Positions 1-8,514 of a stretch of DNA of 64,000 bases are shown here, piece by piece (position 1 is the stretch's first letter; every line of letters begins with the position of its first letter). The stretch is from positions 279,842-343,841 of the forward strand of contig NZ_JAGGNW010000012.1 of NCBI RefSeq assembly GCF_018614875.1. The letters are read 5' to 3'. The position numbers and the translations under genes were made by a program. The DNA is from Variovorax paradoxus (GTDB lineage Bacteria > Pseudomonadota > Gammaproteobacteria > Burkholderiales > Burkholderiaceae_C). Below the pieces are notes generated by a model, which worked only from the letters and a program-made list of their open reading frames with translations, was not told the DNA's origin and did not search any database.

Positions 1-1
1 G

Positions 2-430
2 GCCGACACCATCGCCGCGCAATGGCCGGCCGACGATGCCGAGCATCGACTGGTGGTGCTCACCGGCGGCGAGCCGCTGCTGCAGGTGGACGCGGCCCTG
101 GTCGAGGCGCTGCATGCGCGCCGCTTTCGCATCGCGGTGGAGAGCAACGGCACCGTCGCCGCGCCCGCGGGCATCGACTGGCTCTGCATCAGCCCCAAGG
201 CCGGCGCGCCCTGGGTGCAGCGGCGCGGACAGGAACTCAAGCTGGTGTGGCCGCAGGGCGAGTTCGACCTCGACACGATGGCGCGCACCGGCGAGTTCGC
301 GCACCGCTTCCTGCAGCCGATGGACGGGCCCGACCGCGTGGCCAATACCGAACTCTGCATTGCCGAATGCATGCGCCATCCGGCCTGGCGCCTCAGCGTT
401 CAGACCCACAAGATCACCGGAATCCGCTGA
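2..430 (+). CDS. queE: 7-carboxy-7-deazaguanine synthase, C-terminal part
   Basis: This is the C-terminal 142 residues of a QueE-type radical SAM enzyme; the 5' end, including the CxxxCxxC cluster motif, lies outside the window. QueE converts 6-carboxy-5,6,7,8-tetrahydropterin to 7-carboxy-7-deazaguanine in queuosine biosynthesis. Visible family hallmarks are LTGGEPLLQ, a VESNGT segment, CISPKAG and the terminal VQTHKITGIR. The frame is open from base 2 to the TGA at 428-430. queD follows 17 bases later on the same strand and supplies its substrate, which supports the call. The GTG at 53 is internal and should not be taken as the start. Confidence 0.9.
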   Translation, partial: ADTIAAQWPADDAEHRLVVLTGGEPLLQVDAALVEALHARRFRIAVESNGTVAAPAGIDWLCISPKAGAPWVQRRGQELKLVWPQGEFDLDTMARTGEFAHRFLQPMDGPDRVANTELCIAECMRHPAWRLSVQTHKITGIR

Positions 431-447
431 GCGCGGAGACCTTTCAG

Positions 448-816
448 ATGCGATTCACCATCAGCCAACGCTTTTTCTTCGATGCCGCGCACACGCTCAA
501 GCGCGAAATCGAAGCCCAGGGCAGCCGCCGTATCCACGGCCATACCTACCATGCCGAAGTCTGGCTCGCGGGCCAGCGCGATCCCGTGACGGGCATGGTC
601 GTGGACCTGGGATTGCTGCGCCGCCGGCTCGACGATGTGCGCGAGCAGCTCGACCATCACTTGCTCGACGACGTGGCGGGACTGCACCCGCCGACGCTTG
701 AAAACCTCTGCCTGTTCATTGCGGACGCGCTGCCCGATCTGCGGCCGTCGCTGGCCCGCGTGCGCGTCTGGCGCGAGGCGCTGGGCGACTCCTGCACCGT
801 GGACTTCCAAGTATGA
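448..816 (+). CDS. queD: 6-carboxytetrahydropterin synthase QueD
   Basis: The 122-residue protein belongs to the 6-pyruvoyltetrahydropterin synthase fold (T-fold). It converts 7,8-dihydroneopterin triphosphate, the product of FolE, to 6-carboxytetrahydropterin for queuosine synthesis. The zinc ligands are visible as the His of FDAAH near residue 15 and the two His of HGHTYH near residues 30-35. The catalytic Cys-type residue of canonical QueD is not obvious at the usual place, so activity could be closer to the short QueD/PTPS-like forms. The ATG at 448 follows a GGAG at 435-438. It lies directly after queE, and folE is present further along the window at 18.4-19.2 kb. Confidence 0.87.
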   Translation: MRFTISQRFFFDAAHTLKREIEAQGSRRIHGHTYHAEVWLAGQRDPVTGMVVDLGLLRRRLDDVREQLDHHLLDDVAGLHPPTLENLCLFIADALPDLRPSLARVRVWREALGDSCTVDFQV

Positions 817-818
817 CT

Positions 819-917
819 CCCTCTCCCCTTGGGGAGAGGGTGAGCGGCGCTCAAAGGCTGCGCGATGTTGTGGGGCTCCTGCCCTCTCCCTAGCCCTCTC
901 CCGCGAGCGGGAGAGGG
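819..917. repeat. pair of CCCTCTCCC hairpin repeats
   Basis: Two perfect hairpins lie between the convergent queD and nadA genes. The first has 10-bp arms, 819-828 and 831-840 (CCCTCTCCCC / GGGGAGAGGG). The second has 11-bp arms, 894-904 and 907-917 (CCCTCTCCCGC / GCGGGAGAGGG). A third copy of the same unit is at 33938-33958. They resemble the short palindromic intergenic repeats common in Burkholderiales genomes and may also work as transcription stops for the two converging operons, although no T-tract follows. Confidence 0.75.
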
Positions 918-926
918 AACAAGACG

Positions 927-2048
927 TCAGGCAGCGCCGATGCCGGCGATCAGGCTACCCGGCGGCTGGCCGTTCTTGAGACCGGCCGTGAACGCCAGCA
1001 TCCGGTCGATCGGCACGCGCGCGCGCAGCCCCAGCGCCGGATCGACGTGAATTTCGCCCGCGCCGGTTTCCAGCGCGTTCGCCAGCTCCACCAGCCCGTT
1101 CATCGCCATCCACGGGCAATGCGCACAGCTCTTGCAGGTGCCGCCGTTGCCGGCCGTGGGGGCCTCGATGAAGCTCTTGCCGGGGTTCAGCGTGCGCAGC
1201 TTGTGCAGCATGCCGGTGTCGGTGGCGACGATGAATTCGTTCGCATCCATGCGCTGCGCCGCACCCAGGATGGCCGAGGTGGAGCCCACCGCATCGGCCA
1301 GCGCAATCACGTCGGCCGGCGATTCGGGATGCACCAGCACCTTCGCGGCCGGGTGCGCCTTCATGAGCAGCTCGAGTTCCAGCGCCTTGAACTCGTCGTG
1401 CACGATGCAGGCGCCGTTCCAGCTCACCATGTCGGCGCCCGTCTGGCGCTGGATGTAGTCGCCCAGATGGCGGTCGGGCGCCCAGAGGATCTTGCGGCCC
1501 TGCGCATGCAGAGCGCTCACCACGTCGAGCGCGCAGCTCGAGGTGACGAGCCAGTCGGCGCGCGCCTTCACGGCCGCGCTGGTGTTGGCGTAGACCACCA
1601 CGGTGCGGTCGGGATGCGCATCGCAGAAGGCGCTGAATTCATCGACCGGACAGCCCAGGTCGAGCGAACAGTTGGCGTCCAGGTCGGGCATCAGCACGCG
1701 CTTCTCGGGCGAGAGGATCTTGGCGGTTTCGCCCATGAAGCGCACGCCCGACACCACCAGCGTCTGCGCAGTGTGATCGCGGCCGAAGCGCGCCATTTCG
1801 AGCGAATCGCTCACGATGCCGCCGGTTTCCTCGGCCAGGTCCTGCAGGTCGGGATGCACGTAGAAGTGCGACACCATCACGGCATTGCGCTCGCGCAGCA
1901 GCCGGCGGATGCGTTCCTTCAGCGCGAGGCGCTCGTCGTGCGAGGGCTCGGGCGGCACGCGGGCCCAGGCGTGGCGCGTGTCGCAGGCCGCGCCCGCCTC
2001 GGCCGCGGGTTGTTCGTAGTCGACCTCGATGACGAGAGGAGACGCCAT
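927..2048 (-). CDS. nadA: quinolinate synthase NadA
   Basis: The 373-residue protein condenses iminoaspartate with dihydroxyacetone phosphate to give quinolinate, the first stable ring compound of de novo NAD synthesis. It is an oxygen-sensitive [4Fe-4S] enzyme. Likely cluster cysteines are in NCSLDLGC, in [10 protein letters not shown] and in the C-terminal [13 protein letters not shown] block. Other family signatures are [21 protein letters not shown] near the N-terminus and VHPES in the middle. It lies 7 bases downstream of nadC and is surely cotranscribed with it. nadB (L-aspartate oxidase) is not in the window. Confidence 0.96.
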   Translation of the reverse strand: MASPLVIEVDYEQPAAEAGAACDTRHAWARVPPEPSHDERLALKERIRRLLRERNAVMVSHFYVHPDLQDLAEETGGIVSDSLEMARFGRDHTAQTLVVSGVRFMGETAKILSPEKRVLMPDLDANCSLDLGCPVDEFSAFCDAHPDRTVVVYANTSAAVKARADWLVTSSCALDVVSALHAQGRKILWAPDRHLGDYIQRQTGADMVSWNGACIVHDEFKALELELLMKAHPAAKVLVHPESPADVIALADAVGSTSAILGAAQRMDANEFIVATDTGMLHKLRTLNPGKSFIEAPTAGNGGTCKSCAHCPWMAMNGLVELANALETGAGEIHVDPALGLRARVPIDRMLAFTAGLKNGQPPGSLIAGIGAA

Positions 2049-2055
2049 GCGCAGT

Positions 2056-2934
2056 TCAGCCTTCCTGGAAACGCATCGAGAAATCGATGGCCTTCACGTC
2101 CTTGGTCAACGCGCCGACCGAAATCCGGTCGACACCGGTTTCCGCCAGCGCACGCAGGCCTTCGAGCGTGACGCCGCCGGATATTTCGAGCACGGCCTGG
2201 CGCTCGTCGCCGGCCTCGCCGTTGATGCGGACCGCCTCGCGCAAGGTCGGCAGGTCCATGTTGTCGAGCAGCACCATGCGGGCACCGGCCTCGAGCGCCT
2301 CGCGCAGCTGCGCCAGCGTTTCGACCTCGACCTCGACGAAAGCCGCGCGCCCCGCCACCAGCGCCACCGCACGCAGCGCCGCGGCCACGCCGCCGGCCGC
2401 GGCGATGTGGTTTTCCTTGATGAGCACGGCGTCGTAGAGGCCGATGCGGTGGTTCACGCCGCCGCCCGTGCGCACCGCGTACTTCTGCGCCAGACGCAGG
2501 CCCGGCAGGGTCTTGCGGGTGTCGACGATGCGCGCGCGGGTGCCGCGAACCGCGTGGGCGTAAAGGGCCGTCTTGGTGGCCACCGCGCTCAGCAGCTGGA
2601 GGAAATTGAGCGCGGTGCGCTCGGCCGTCAGCAATGCGCGCGCCGTGCCCTCGATCTCGAGCACGGTCTGGTCGGCCGCACAGCGCTCGCCTTCGCCGCA
2701 CAGCCAGCGGATGCGGGCTTGCGGATCGAGCTGCCGCACGGTGGCTTCGACCCAGGGCGCGCCGCAGAGCACGGCCGATTCGCGCGCCAGCACGCGCGCA
2801 TGGGCGCGGCGGCCGGGGTCGACCAGCGAGGCGGTCAGGTCGCCATCGGCCACATCTTCCTGCAGCGCGCGGGCGGCGTCGGCCTGGGCCAGCGCGGCCA
2901 CGGCCGGCGCCGAAAAATCAAAGCGAAGGCTCAT
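2056..2934 (-). CDS. nadC: nicotinate-nucleotide pyrophosphorylase (carboxylating)
   Basis: The 292-residue quinolinate phosphoribosyltransferase makes nicotinate mononucleotide from quinolinate and PRPP. The substrate-binding block TRKTLPGLR...[21 protein letters not shown] is intact, as are EVEVETL and the C-terminal [19 protein letters not shown] region that binds phosphate. Length is normal for the family. It forms a two-step unit with nadA immediately downstream. gpsA ends 32 bases upstream, so all of gpsA-nadC-nadA could be read through. Confidence 0.96.
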   Translation of the reverse strand: MSLRFDFSAPAVAALAQADAARALQEDVADGDLTASLVDPGRRAHARVLARESAVLCGAPWVEATVRQLDPQARIRWLCGEGERCAADQTVLEIEGTARALLTAERTALNFLQLLSAVATKTALYAHAVRGTRARIVDTRKTLPGLRLAQKYAVRTGGGVNHRIGLYDAVLIKENHIAAAGGVAAALRAVALVAGRAAFVEVEVETLAQLREALEAGARMVLLDNMDLPTLREAVRINGEAGDERQAVLEISGGVTLEGLRALAETGVDRISVGALTKDVKAIDFSMRFQEG

Positions 2935-2966
2935 GGCTGTCTTGTCTCTTCAGTCTTGTGGGCGAT

Positions 2967-3980
2967 TCAGGGCATGCGGACCGATTCGGGCACCGGATCG
3001 CGGCCGGTCAGCGAGGCGACGGCCTGCTGCGGGCTCAGCCGGCCATCCAGCAGCGCGACCACGCCTTCGGCGATGGGCATTTCCACGCCCAGGCCCCGCG
3101 CGCGCTGCACCACGGTGCGTGCGCAATAGACACCTTCGGCCACATGGCCCAGCGAAGCCACAGCCTGCGCCAGCGTTCGGCCCTGCGCCAGCAGCAAGCC
3201 CACCTTGCGGTTGCGCGAGAGGTCGCCGGTGGCCGTCAGCACCAGGTCGCCCAGGCCCGAAAGGCCCATGAAAGTTTCGGCGCGCGCACCAAGCGCCAGC
3301 CCGAAGCGCGTCATTTCGGCCAGCCCCCGCGTGATGAGCGCCGCGCGCGCATTGAGGCCCAGCGCCAGGCCGTCGCACAGCCCGGTGGCAATGGCCAGCA
3401 CGTTCTTGACAGCGCCGCCGACTTCCACGCCCACGATGTCGTCGTTGGCGTAGACACGCAGGGCCGGCCCGTGGAATGCGTCGACGAGCGCGTCGCGTAC
3501 GGCGGCATGCGGGCTGGCGGCCACCAGCGCCGTCGGGCGGCCTTCGGCGACTTCTTGCGCAAAGCTCGGGCCGCTGAGCACGCCCGCCATCAAGTCGGGG
3601 GCAACCTGTCCCCATATTTCATGGGCCAGCAAGCCATAGGAGGTGGGGGAAGCATCGAGCGCGGGTTCGACGCCCTTGCACAGCCACGCCACCGGCGCGG
3701 TCGTGCCGCGCAAGGCAATGAGCTGCTGGCGCAACGCGGCCATGGGCGTGGCCACGATGACGAGTTCGGCGCCCGCCTGCGCCTGGTGCAGGTCGCCGGC
3801 GCGCACCGTGAGTGCGGGCGGCAGTGCCAGGCCGGGCAGATAGCGGACGTTTTCGCGCGCCTTCGAGATCGCCTCCGCCTGGGCCCCATCGCGCGCCCAG
3901 AGCGTGACCTCGTGGCGGCCCGCCGCGTTGACAGCCAGCGCCGTGCCCCAGGCACCGGCGCCATGAACGCAGATCTTCAT
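2967..3980 (-). CDS. gpsA: glycerol-3-phosphate dehydrogenase [NAD(P)+]
   Basis: GpsA reduces dihydroxyacetone phosphate to sn-glycerol-3-phosphate for phospholipid synthesis in the cytoplasm. The N-terminal dinucleotide motif [10 protein letters not shown], the [14 protein letters not shown] segment and the [12 protein letters not shown] stretch carrying the catalytic Lys are all present. The chosen start gives MKICVHGAG (337 residues), the usual family N-terminus; an in-frame ATG at 4001 would add seven residues and has a GGTAAGG in front of it, so it cannot be excluded. secB ends 43 bases upstream. The pairing with secB and grxC is common in proteobacteria. Confidence 0.95.
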   Translation of the reverse strand: MKICVHGAGAWGTALAVNAAGRHEVTLWARDGAQAEAISKARENVRYLPGLALPPALTVRAGDLHQAQAGAELVIVATPMAALRQQLIALRGTTAPVAWLCKGVEPALDASPTSYGLLAHEIWGQVAPDLMAGVLSGPSFAQEVAEGRPTALVAASPHAAVRDALVDAFHGPALRVYANDDIVGVEVGGAVKNVLAIATGLCDGLALGLNARAALITRGLAEMTRFGLALGARAETFMGLSGLGDLVLTATGDLSRNRKVGLLLAQGRTLAQAVASLGHVAEGVYCARTVVQRARGLGVEMPIAEGVVALLDGRLSPQQAVASLTGRDPVPESVRMP

Positions 3981-4023
3981 CGGCGTCGCGACCCCTTGCA
4001 TAGCCTTACCAGGCCCTAGGGGT

Positions 4024-4488
4024 TTACTGCGTGACGATCGACGAGGGCTGGCCGGCGGCCTGCGCCTGCTGCTGCTCGTACATCGCCTGGAAGTTGATTT
4101 CCGCCAGGTGCACGGGCGGAAAGCCGCCGCGCTGGATCACGTCGGCCACATTGCCGCGCAGGTACGGATAGACGATCTGCGGGCAGGCGATGCCGAGGAT
4201 CGGGCCCATCTGGTCTTCGGGCAGGTTGCGGATCTCGAAGATGCCGGCCTGCTTGGCTTCGACCAGGAACACGGTCTTGTCCTGGATCTTGGTCTGCACG
4301 GTGGCCGAAACGGTGATCTCGAAGATGCCTTCAGCCACCGGCTGGGCGTCCACGCCGAGCTGGATGTCGACCGTGGGCTGCTCCTGCTCGAGCAGGATGG
4401 CGGGCGAATTGGGCTGTTCGAGCGACAGGTCCTTGAGGTAGACGCGCTGGATCTGGAAAACGGGATCTTGGGCTTGCTGATCGGCCAT
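4024..4488 (-). CDS. secB: protein-export chaperone SecB
   Basis: SecB is the tetrameric cytosolic chaperone that holds secretory preproteins unfolded and delivers them to SecA. The 154-residue protein has the typical acidic profile and the segments [12 protein letters not shown] near the N-terminus, [11 protein letters not shown] in the middle and [20 protein letters not shown] near the C-terminus. The start at 4488 (MADQQ) matches the family; an ATG at 4509 would add seven residues without a recognisable ribosome-binding site. It is flanked by grxC and gpsA on the same strand. Confidence 0.95.
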   Translation of the reverse strand: MADQQAQDPVFQIQRVYLKDLSLEQPNSPAILLEQEQPTVDIQLGVDAQPVAEGIFEITVSATVQTKIQDKTVFLVEAKQAGIFEIRNLPEDQMGPILGIACPQIVYPYLRGNVADVIQRGGFPPVHLAEINFQAMYEQQQAQAAGQPSSIVTQ

Positions 4489-4649
4489 GGCTGAACTTTC
4501 GAGGATCAAAACAATGCCCGCCGGGGAGAGGTTCCCGCAGCGGGCTGCAGATGAATGAGCAGGCGATTATCGCCCGACGCCCGGACACATTCGGGAAACA
4601 CCGCTGTACCGGCGTTGCCCCGTCGCAGGTGGCTTGGGGGAGCGCCTCA

Positions 4650-4910
4650 TCAGGCGCTTTGCAGCAGCGGAACCAGTCCGCCGCGGCTGTCGAGCGCCAT
4701 CAGGTCGTCGCAGCCGCCAACGTGGGTGTCGCCGATGAAGATCTGCGGCACCGTGCGGCGCCGGGTGATTTCCATCATGGTGTTGCGGGCCTGGGGGTCG
4801 CTGTCGATGCGGATCTCCTCGATCTGCTCGACACCCTTGGATTTCAGGATCTGTTTTGCGCGTATGCAGTAGGGGCAAACGGCGGTGGTGTACATCTTGA
4901 CGGCTTGCAT
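4650..4910 (-). CDS. grxC: glutaredoxin 3
   Basis: This 86-residue dithiol glutaredoxin reduces disulfides with glutathione. The redox motif CPYC is at residues 12-15, and the glutathione-binding [18 protein letters not shown] segment lies in the C-terminal half. It stands 20 bases downstream of the rhodanese gene and upstream of secB on the same strand; this rhodanese-grxC-secB-gpsA order is typical of proteobacteria. Sequence 4489-4649 between it and secB holds no gene. Confidence 0.95.
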   Translation of the reverse strand: MQAVKMYTTAVCPYCIRAKQILKSKGVEQIEEIRIDSDPQARNTMMEITRRRTVPQIFIGDTHVGGCDDLMALDSRGGLVPLLQSA

Positions 4911-4930
4911 ACGCTGTATCTCGGGAGGTT

Positions 4931-5347
4931 TTAGGCCTTTTCAACGGGCAGGTTAGCGTCTTTCCAGGCCTTGAGACCGCCGGAAACCGCTTGGGCCTGC
5001 TCGTAACCGAGTTTCTTGGCCATGGCCACGGCCCGCTGGGCACGGGCGCCGGTGGCGCACACCAGCAGCAGCGGCACGTTCTTGTTCTTGACCGCGCCGG
5101 TCAGCTTTTCTTCGAGCTGGTTCAGCGGAACGTTCTTGGCGCCGATCATGTGGCTGGTGGCGAACTCTTCCGGTTCGCGCACGTCGACCAGCACCGCGCG
5201 TTCGCGGTTGATGAGTTGCACCGCCCCCTGGGCCGTGAGCGTGCCGCCGCCGGCGCCGCGAACCAGCGGCCAGGCCAGCATGCCACCCGAACTGAGTGCG
5301 ATCAGGATCAGCATCCAGTTCGCGGTGACGAATTCGATCAATTTCAC
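4931..5347 (-). CDS. membrane-anchored rhodanese-like protein
   Basis: The 138-residue protein has one N-terminal membrane helix (about residues 11-29) followed by a single rhodanese domain. The active-site loop is CATGAR with Cys97, and the fold signatures [24 protein letters not shown] and [14 protein letters not shown] are intact, so sulfur transfer activity is plausible. It corresponds to the YibN-type protein that sits in front of grxC-secB-gpsA in many proteobacteria. It diverges from gpmA over 72 bases, which must hold both promoters. Confidence 0.88.
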   Translation of the reverse strand: MKLIEFVTANWMLILIALSSGGMLAWPLVRGAGGGTLTAQGAVQLINRERAVLVDVREPEEFATSHMIGAKNVPLNQLEEKLTGAVKNKNVPLLLVCATGARAQRAVAMAKKLGYEQAQAVSGGLKAWKDANLPVEKA

Positions 5348-5419
5348 GGGGATTCCTTGGATGGCAAACCCGGGATTTTAGAATGCTGGTTTTCCCAAGC
5401 GCTGCCAAAGGCTTCCCAC

Positions 5420-6163
5420 ATGCATAAACTGGTACTGATCCGCCACGGCGAATCGACCTGGAATCTCGAAAACCGCTTCACCGGATGGACCGACGTCGAC
5501 CTGACCGAAACCGGCGTGGAGCAGGCCAAGCAGGCCGGCCGGCTGCTCAAGGCCGAGGGCTACGACTTCGACGTCGCCTACACCAGCGTGCTCAAGCGCG
5601 CCACCCGCACGCTCTGGCACACCCTGGACGAGCTCGACCGCACCTGGCTGCCCGTGGTGCATTCGTGGCGCCTGAACGAGCGCCATTACGGCGGCCTGCA
5701 GGGGCTGAACAAGGCCGAAACCGCCAAGAAATACGGTGACGAGCAAGTGCTGGTCTGGCGCCGCAGCTACAACACCCCACCGCCGCCGCTGGAAGCCAAC
5801 GACCCGCGCAGCGAACGCAGCGACGTGCGCTACGCCAAGCTGTCGCCCGAGCAGGTCCCGTTGACCGAATGCCTGAAGGACACGGTCGCGCGCGTGCTGC
5901 CGTTCTGGAACGAATCGATGGCGCCGGCCATCCGCACCGGGCGCCGCCTGGTGGTGGCGGCGCACGGCAATTCGATCCGGGCGCTGGTCAAGTACCTGGA
6001 CGGCATTTCCGACGACGCCATCGTCGGCCTGAACATTCCGAACGGCATTCCGCTGGTCTACGAGCTCGACGACGAGCTCAAGCCGCTGCGGCACTACTAC
6101 CTCGGCGACGCCGCGGCCGCCGAAAAGGCCGCCGCAGCGGTGGCCTCGCAAGGCAAGGGCTGA
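5420..6163 (+). CDS. gpmA: 2,3-bisphosphoglycerate-dependent phosphoglycerate mutase
   Basis: GpmA interconverts 3- and 2-phosphoglycerate in glycolysis and gluconeogenesis. The phosphohistidine signature [10 protein letters not shown] places the catalytic His at residue 9. [14 protein letters not shown] and [16 protein letters not shown] carry the remaining active-site Arg, Glu and His residues. The protein is 247 residues, the normal size. The ATG at 5420 starts the canonical [10 protein letters not shown]; upstream in-frame sequence overlaps the divergent rhodanese gene and is not coding. The gap of 101 bases to the protease gene downstream is open to a separate promoter. Confidence 0.96.
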   Translation: MHKLVLIRHGESTWNLENRFTGWTDVDLTETGVEQAKQAGRLLKAEGYDFDVAYTSVLKRATRTLWHTLDELDRTWLPVVHSWRLNERHYGGLQGLNKAETAKKYGDEQVLVWRRSYNTPPPPLEANDPRSERSDVRYAKLSPEQVPLTECLKDTVARVLPFWNESMAPAIRTGRRLVVAAHGNSIRALVKYLDGISDDAIVGLNIPNGIPLVYELDDELKPLRHYYLGDAAAAEKAAAAVASQGKG

Positions 6164-6264
6164 AGAAAGAAAGCCCCTCGGCGGCGCTCCCCCGTGGAAC
6201 CCCGGCAGGCAATTTGCTTCCAAGCTGTGTATATTGGTTCGACAGCCGACAAGGACAATCACTC

Positions 6265-7710
6265 ATGATGGGCCAGAAATTGAAGATTACCGGCTGGGTC
6301 GCCGCCGGCGCCGTTGCCGGCGTCTTGACCACCGTCTCGCTGCAGACGGTCGCACGCGGCTCGCTCGCGCCGCTCCCGCTGGAGGAATTGCAGCAACTCG
6401 CCGCCGTGTTCGGCATGGTCAAGAGCGACTATGTCGAGTCGGTCGACGAGAAAAAGCTCATTTCCGATGCCATCTCGGGGATGGTGGCCGGGCTCGATCC
6501 GCATTCCCAGTACTTCGACAAGAAGTCCTTCAAGGAATTCAGGGAAGGCACCACCGGCCGCTTCGTCGGCGTGGGCATCGAGATTTCCCAGGAAGACGGC
6601 CTCATCAAGGTGGTGTCGCCGATCGAGGGCTCGCCGGCCTTCCGCGCCGGCCTGAAGCCGAACGACCTGATCACCAAGATCGACGACACGGCCGTGCGCG
6701 GCCTGTCGCTCAACGACGCCGTCAAGCGCATGCGCGGCGAGGCCAACACCAAGGTGCTGCTGACCATCTTCCGCAAGGACGAGAGCCGCACCTTCCCGGT
6801 CACGATCACGCGCGAGGAAATCCGCACCCAGTCGGTGCGCGGCAAGGTCATGGAGCCGGGCTACGCGTGGATCCGGCTGTCGCAGTTCCAGGAGCGCACG
6901 GTCGACGACTTCGTGAAGAAGGTCGAGGACATCTACAAGGAAGATCCCAAGCTCAAGGGCATGGTGCTCGACCTGCGCAACGACCCGGGCGGCCTGCTCG
7001 ACGCGGCGGTGGCTGTGTCTTCGGCCTTCCTGCCCGAGAACGTCACCGTGGTGTCGACCGACGGCCAGTTGGCCGAGAGCAAGTCCGTCTACAAGGCGGC
7101 GCCCGAGTTCTACCAGCGCCGCTCCGGCAGCGATCCGCTGCGCAACCTGCCCGCGGCCCTCAAGAACGTGCCGCTGGTGGTGCTGGTGAACGAAGGCTCG
7201 GCCTCCGCGAGCGAAATCGTGGCCGGTGCGCTGCAGGACCACAAGCGCGCCATCGTCATGGGCAGCCAGACCTTCGGCAAGGGCTCGGTGCAGACGGTGC
7301 GCCCGCTCGGACCGGACACGGGCCTCAAGATCACCACCGCGCGCTACTACACGCCAAGCGGCACCTCGATCCAGGCCAAGGGCATCGTGCCCAACGTGCT
7401 GATCGACGAAAGCGCCGAGGGCAGCCCCTTCGCTGCCCTGCGCATGCGCGAGGCCGATCTCGAAAAGCACCTGGCCAGCGGCCAGGGCCCTGAAGCCAAG
7501 GACCCGGAACGCGAAAAGGCCCGCGACGAAGCCCGCAAGCGCCTCGAGGAAGAAGCCAAGAAGCCGCCGCAGGACCGCAAGGTGCCCGAGTTCGGCACCG
7601 ACAAGGACTTCCCGCTGATGCAGGCGCTCAATCGCCTCAAGGGCCAGCCGGTGCTGGTCAGCAAGACGCAGATCATTGTCGAGAACAAGGAAGAGAAGAA
7701 GGAAAACTGA
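6265..7710 (+). CDS. ctpA: carboxy-terminal processing protease (S41 family)
   Basis: The 481-residue protein starts with a membrane/signal segment (residues 8-28), then a short helical part, a PDZ domain (about 90-170, GVGIEISQEDGLIKVVSPIEGSPAFRAGLKPNDLI) and the S41 catalytic domain. The Ser-Lys dyad is visible as the second Ser of GSASASE (Ser314) and FGKGSVQ (Lys339), 25 residues apart as in Prc/CtpA. The protein ends in a charged Lys/Glu-rich tail. CtpA-type proteases trim periplasmic proteins, often cell-wall hydrolases or their regulators. Its substrate here cannot be told. moeB follows 39 bases downstream. Confidence 0.93.
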   Translation: MMGQKLKITGWVAAGAVAGVLTTVSLQTVARGSLAPLPLEELQQLAAVFGMVKSDYVESVDEKKLISDAISGMVAGLDPHSQYFDKKSFKEFREGTTGRFVGVGIEISQEDGLIKVVSPIEGSPAFRAGLKPNDLITKIDDTAVRGLSLNDAVKRMRGEANTKVLLTIFRKDESRTFPVTITREEIRTQSVRGKVMEPGYAWIRLSQFQERTVDDFVKKVEDIYKEDPKLKGMVLDLRNDPGGLLDAAVAVSSAFLPENVTVVSTDGQLAESKSVYKAAPEFYQRRSGSDPLRNLPAALKNVPLVVLVNEGSASASEIVAGALQDHKRAIVMGSQTFGKGSVQTVRPLGPDTGLKITTARYYTPSGTSIQAKGIVPNVLIDESAEGSPFAALRMREADLEKHLASGQGPEAKDPEREKARDEARKRLEEEAKKPPQDRKVPEFGTDKDFPLMQALNRLKGQPVLVSKTQIIVENKEEKKEN

Positions 7711-7749
7711 AGCCGCGTCGCTACCGAGGTAGGGCGGGCCGAGGGGCGC

Positions 7750-8511
7750 ATGGACGACCACGACCTGCTGCGCTATTCGCGGCACATTCTTCTCGAGGAG
7801 TTCGGCATCGACGGGCAGGTGCGCGTCGGTGCCGGCCGCGTGCTGGTCATCGGCGCCGGCGGCCTGGGCTCTCCGGTGGCGCTGTATCTCGCGGCGGCCG
7901 GCGTCGGACACATCACGCTGGTGGACGACGACGAGGTCGACCTCACCAACCTCCAGCGCCAGGTTGCCCATACCAACGCACGCGTGGGCCGGCTCAAGGT
8001 TGAATCGGCCGCCGAGGCCATGCGCGACATCAACCCGGACATCGCCATCGAGACGCACGCCCTTCGTGCCGACGAGGCGCTGCTTTCGCGCCTGGTCGAG
8101 GCGGCGGACGTGGTGGTCGACTGCTGCGACAACTTTGCCACCCGCCACGCGGTCAACCGCGCCTGCGTGGTCCACGGCAAGCCGCTGGTGGCGGGCGCTG
8201 CCATCCGTTTCGATGGCCAGCTGAGCGTCTACGACACCCGCGACGAAGCCTCCCCCTGCTATGCCTGCATCTTTCCGCCCGACGCGGCCTTCGAGGAAAC
8301 GCTCTGCGCGGTGCTTGGCGTGTTCGGCCCGGTGGTCGGCACCATCGGCACGCTGCAGGCGAGCGAAGCGCTGAAGCTGCTCGCCGGCATCGGACCGTCG
8401 CTGGCGGGCAGGCTCCTGATGTTCGACGGGCGGCGTACCGCATTCGACACGCTGCAGATTGCGCGCGATCCGCACTGCAGCGTGTGCGCGCACCGCGGCA
8501 CGGGCGCCTGA
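7750..8511 (+). CDS. moeB: MoeB/ThiF-family adenylyltransferase
   Basis: The 253-residue E1-like enzyme adenylates the C-terminal Gly-Gly of a ubiquitin-like sulfur carrier, MoaD or ThiS. The nucleotide motif VLVIGAGGLGSP, DDDEVDLTNLQRQ, DCCDNFATRHAVN and the two zinc CxxC pairs (CYAC and CSVC) are present. No rhodanese domain is fused. The split gene names moeB and thiF cannot be resolved from sequence alone because neither moaD nor thiS is nearby. It sits behind ctpA and runs tail to tail with the AsmA-like gene, with only three bases between the stop codons. Confidence 0.88.
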   Translation: MDDHDLLRYSRHILLEEFGIDGQVRVGAGRVLVIGAGGLGSPVALYLAAAGVGHITLVDDDEVDLTNLQRQVAHTNARVGRLKVESAAEAMRDINPDIAIETHALRADEALLSRLVEAADVVVDCCDNFATRHAVNRACVVHGKPLVAGAAIRFDGQLSVYDTRDEASPCYACIFPPDAAFEETLCAVLGVFGPVVGTIGTLQASEALKLLAGIGPSLAGRLLMFDGRRTAFDTLQIARDPHCSVCAHRGTGA

Positions 8512-8514
8512 GGC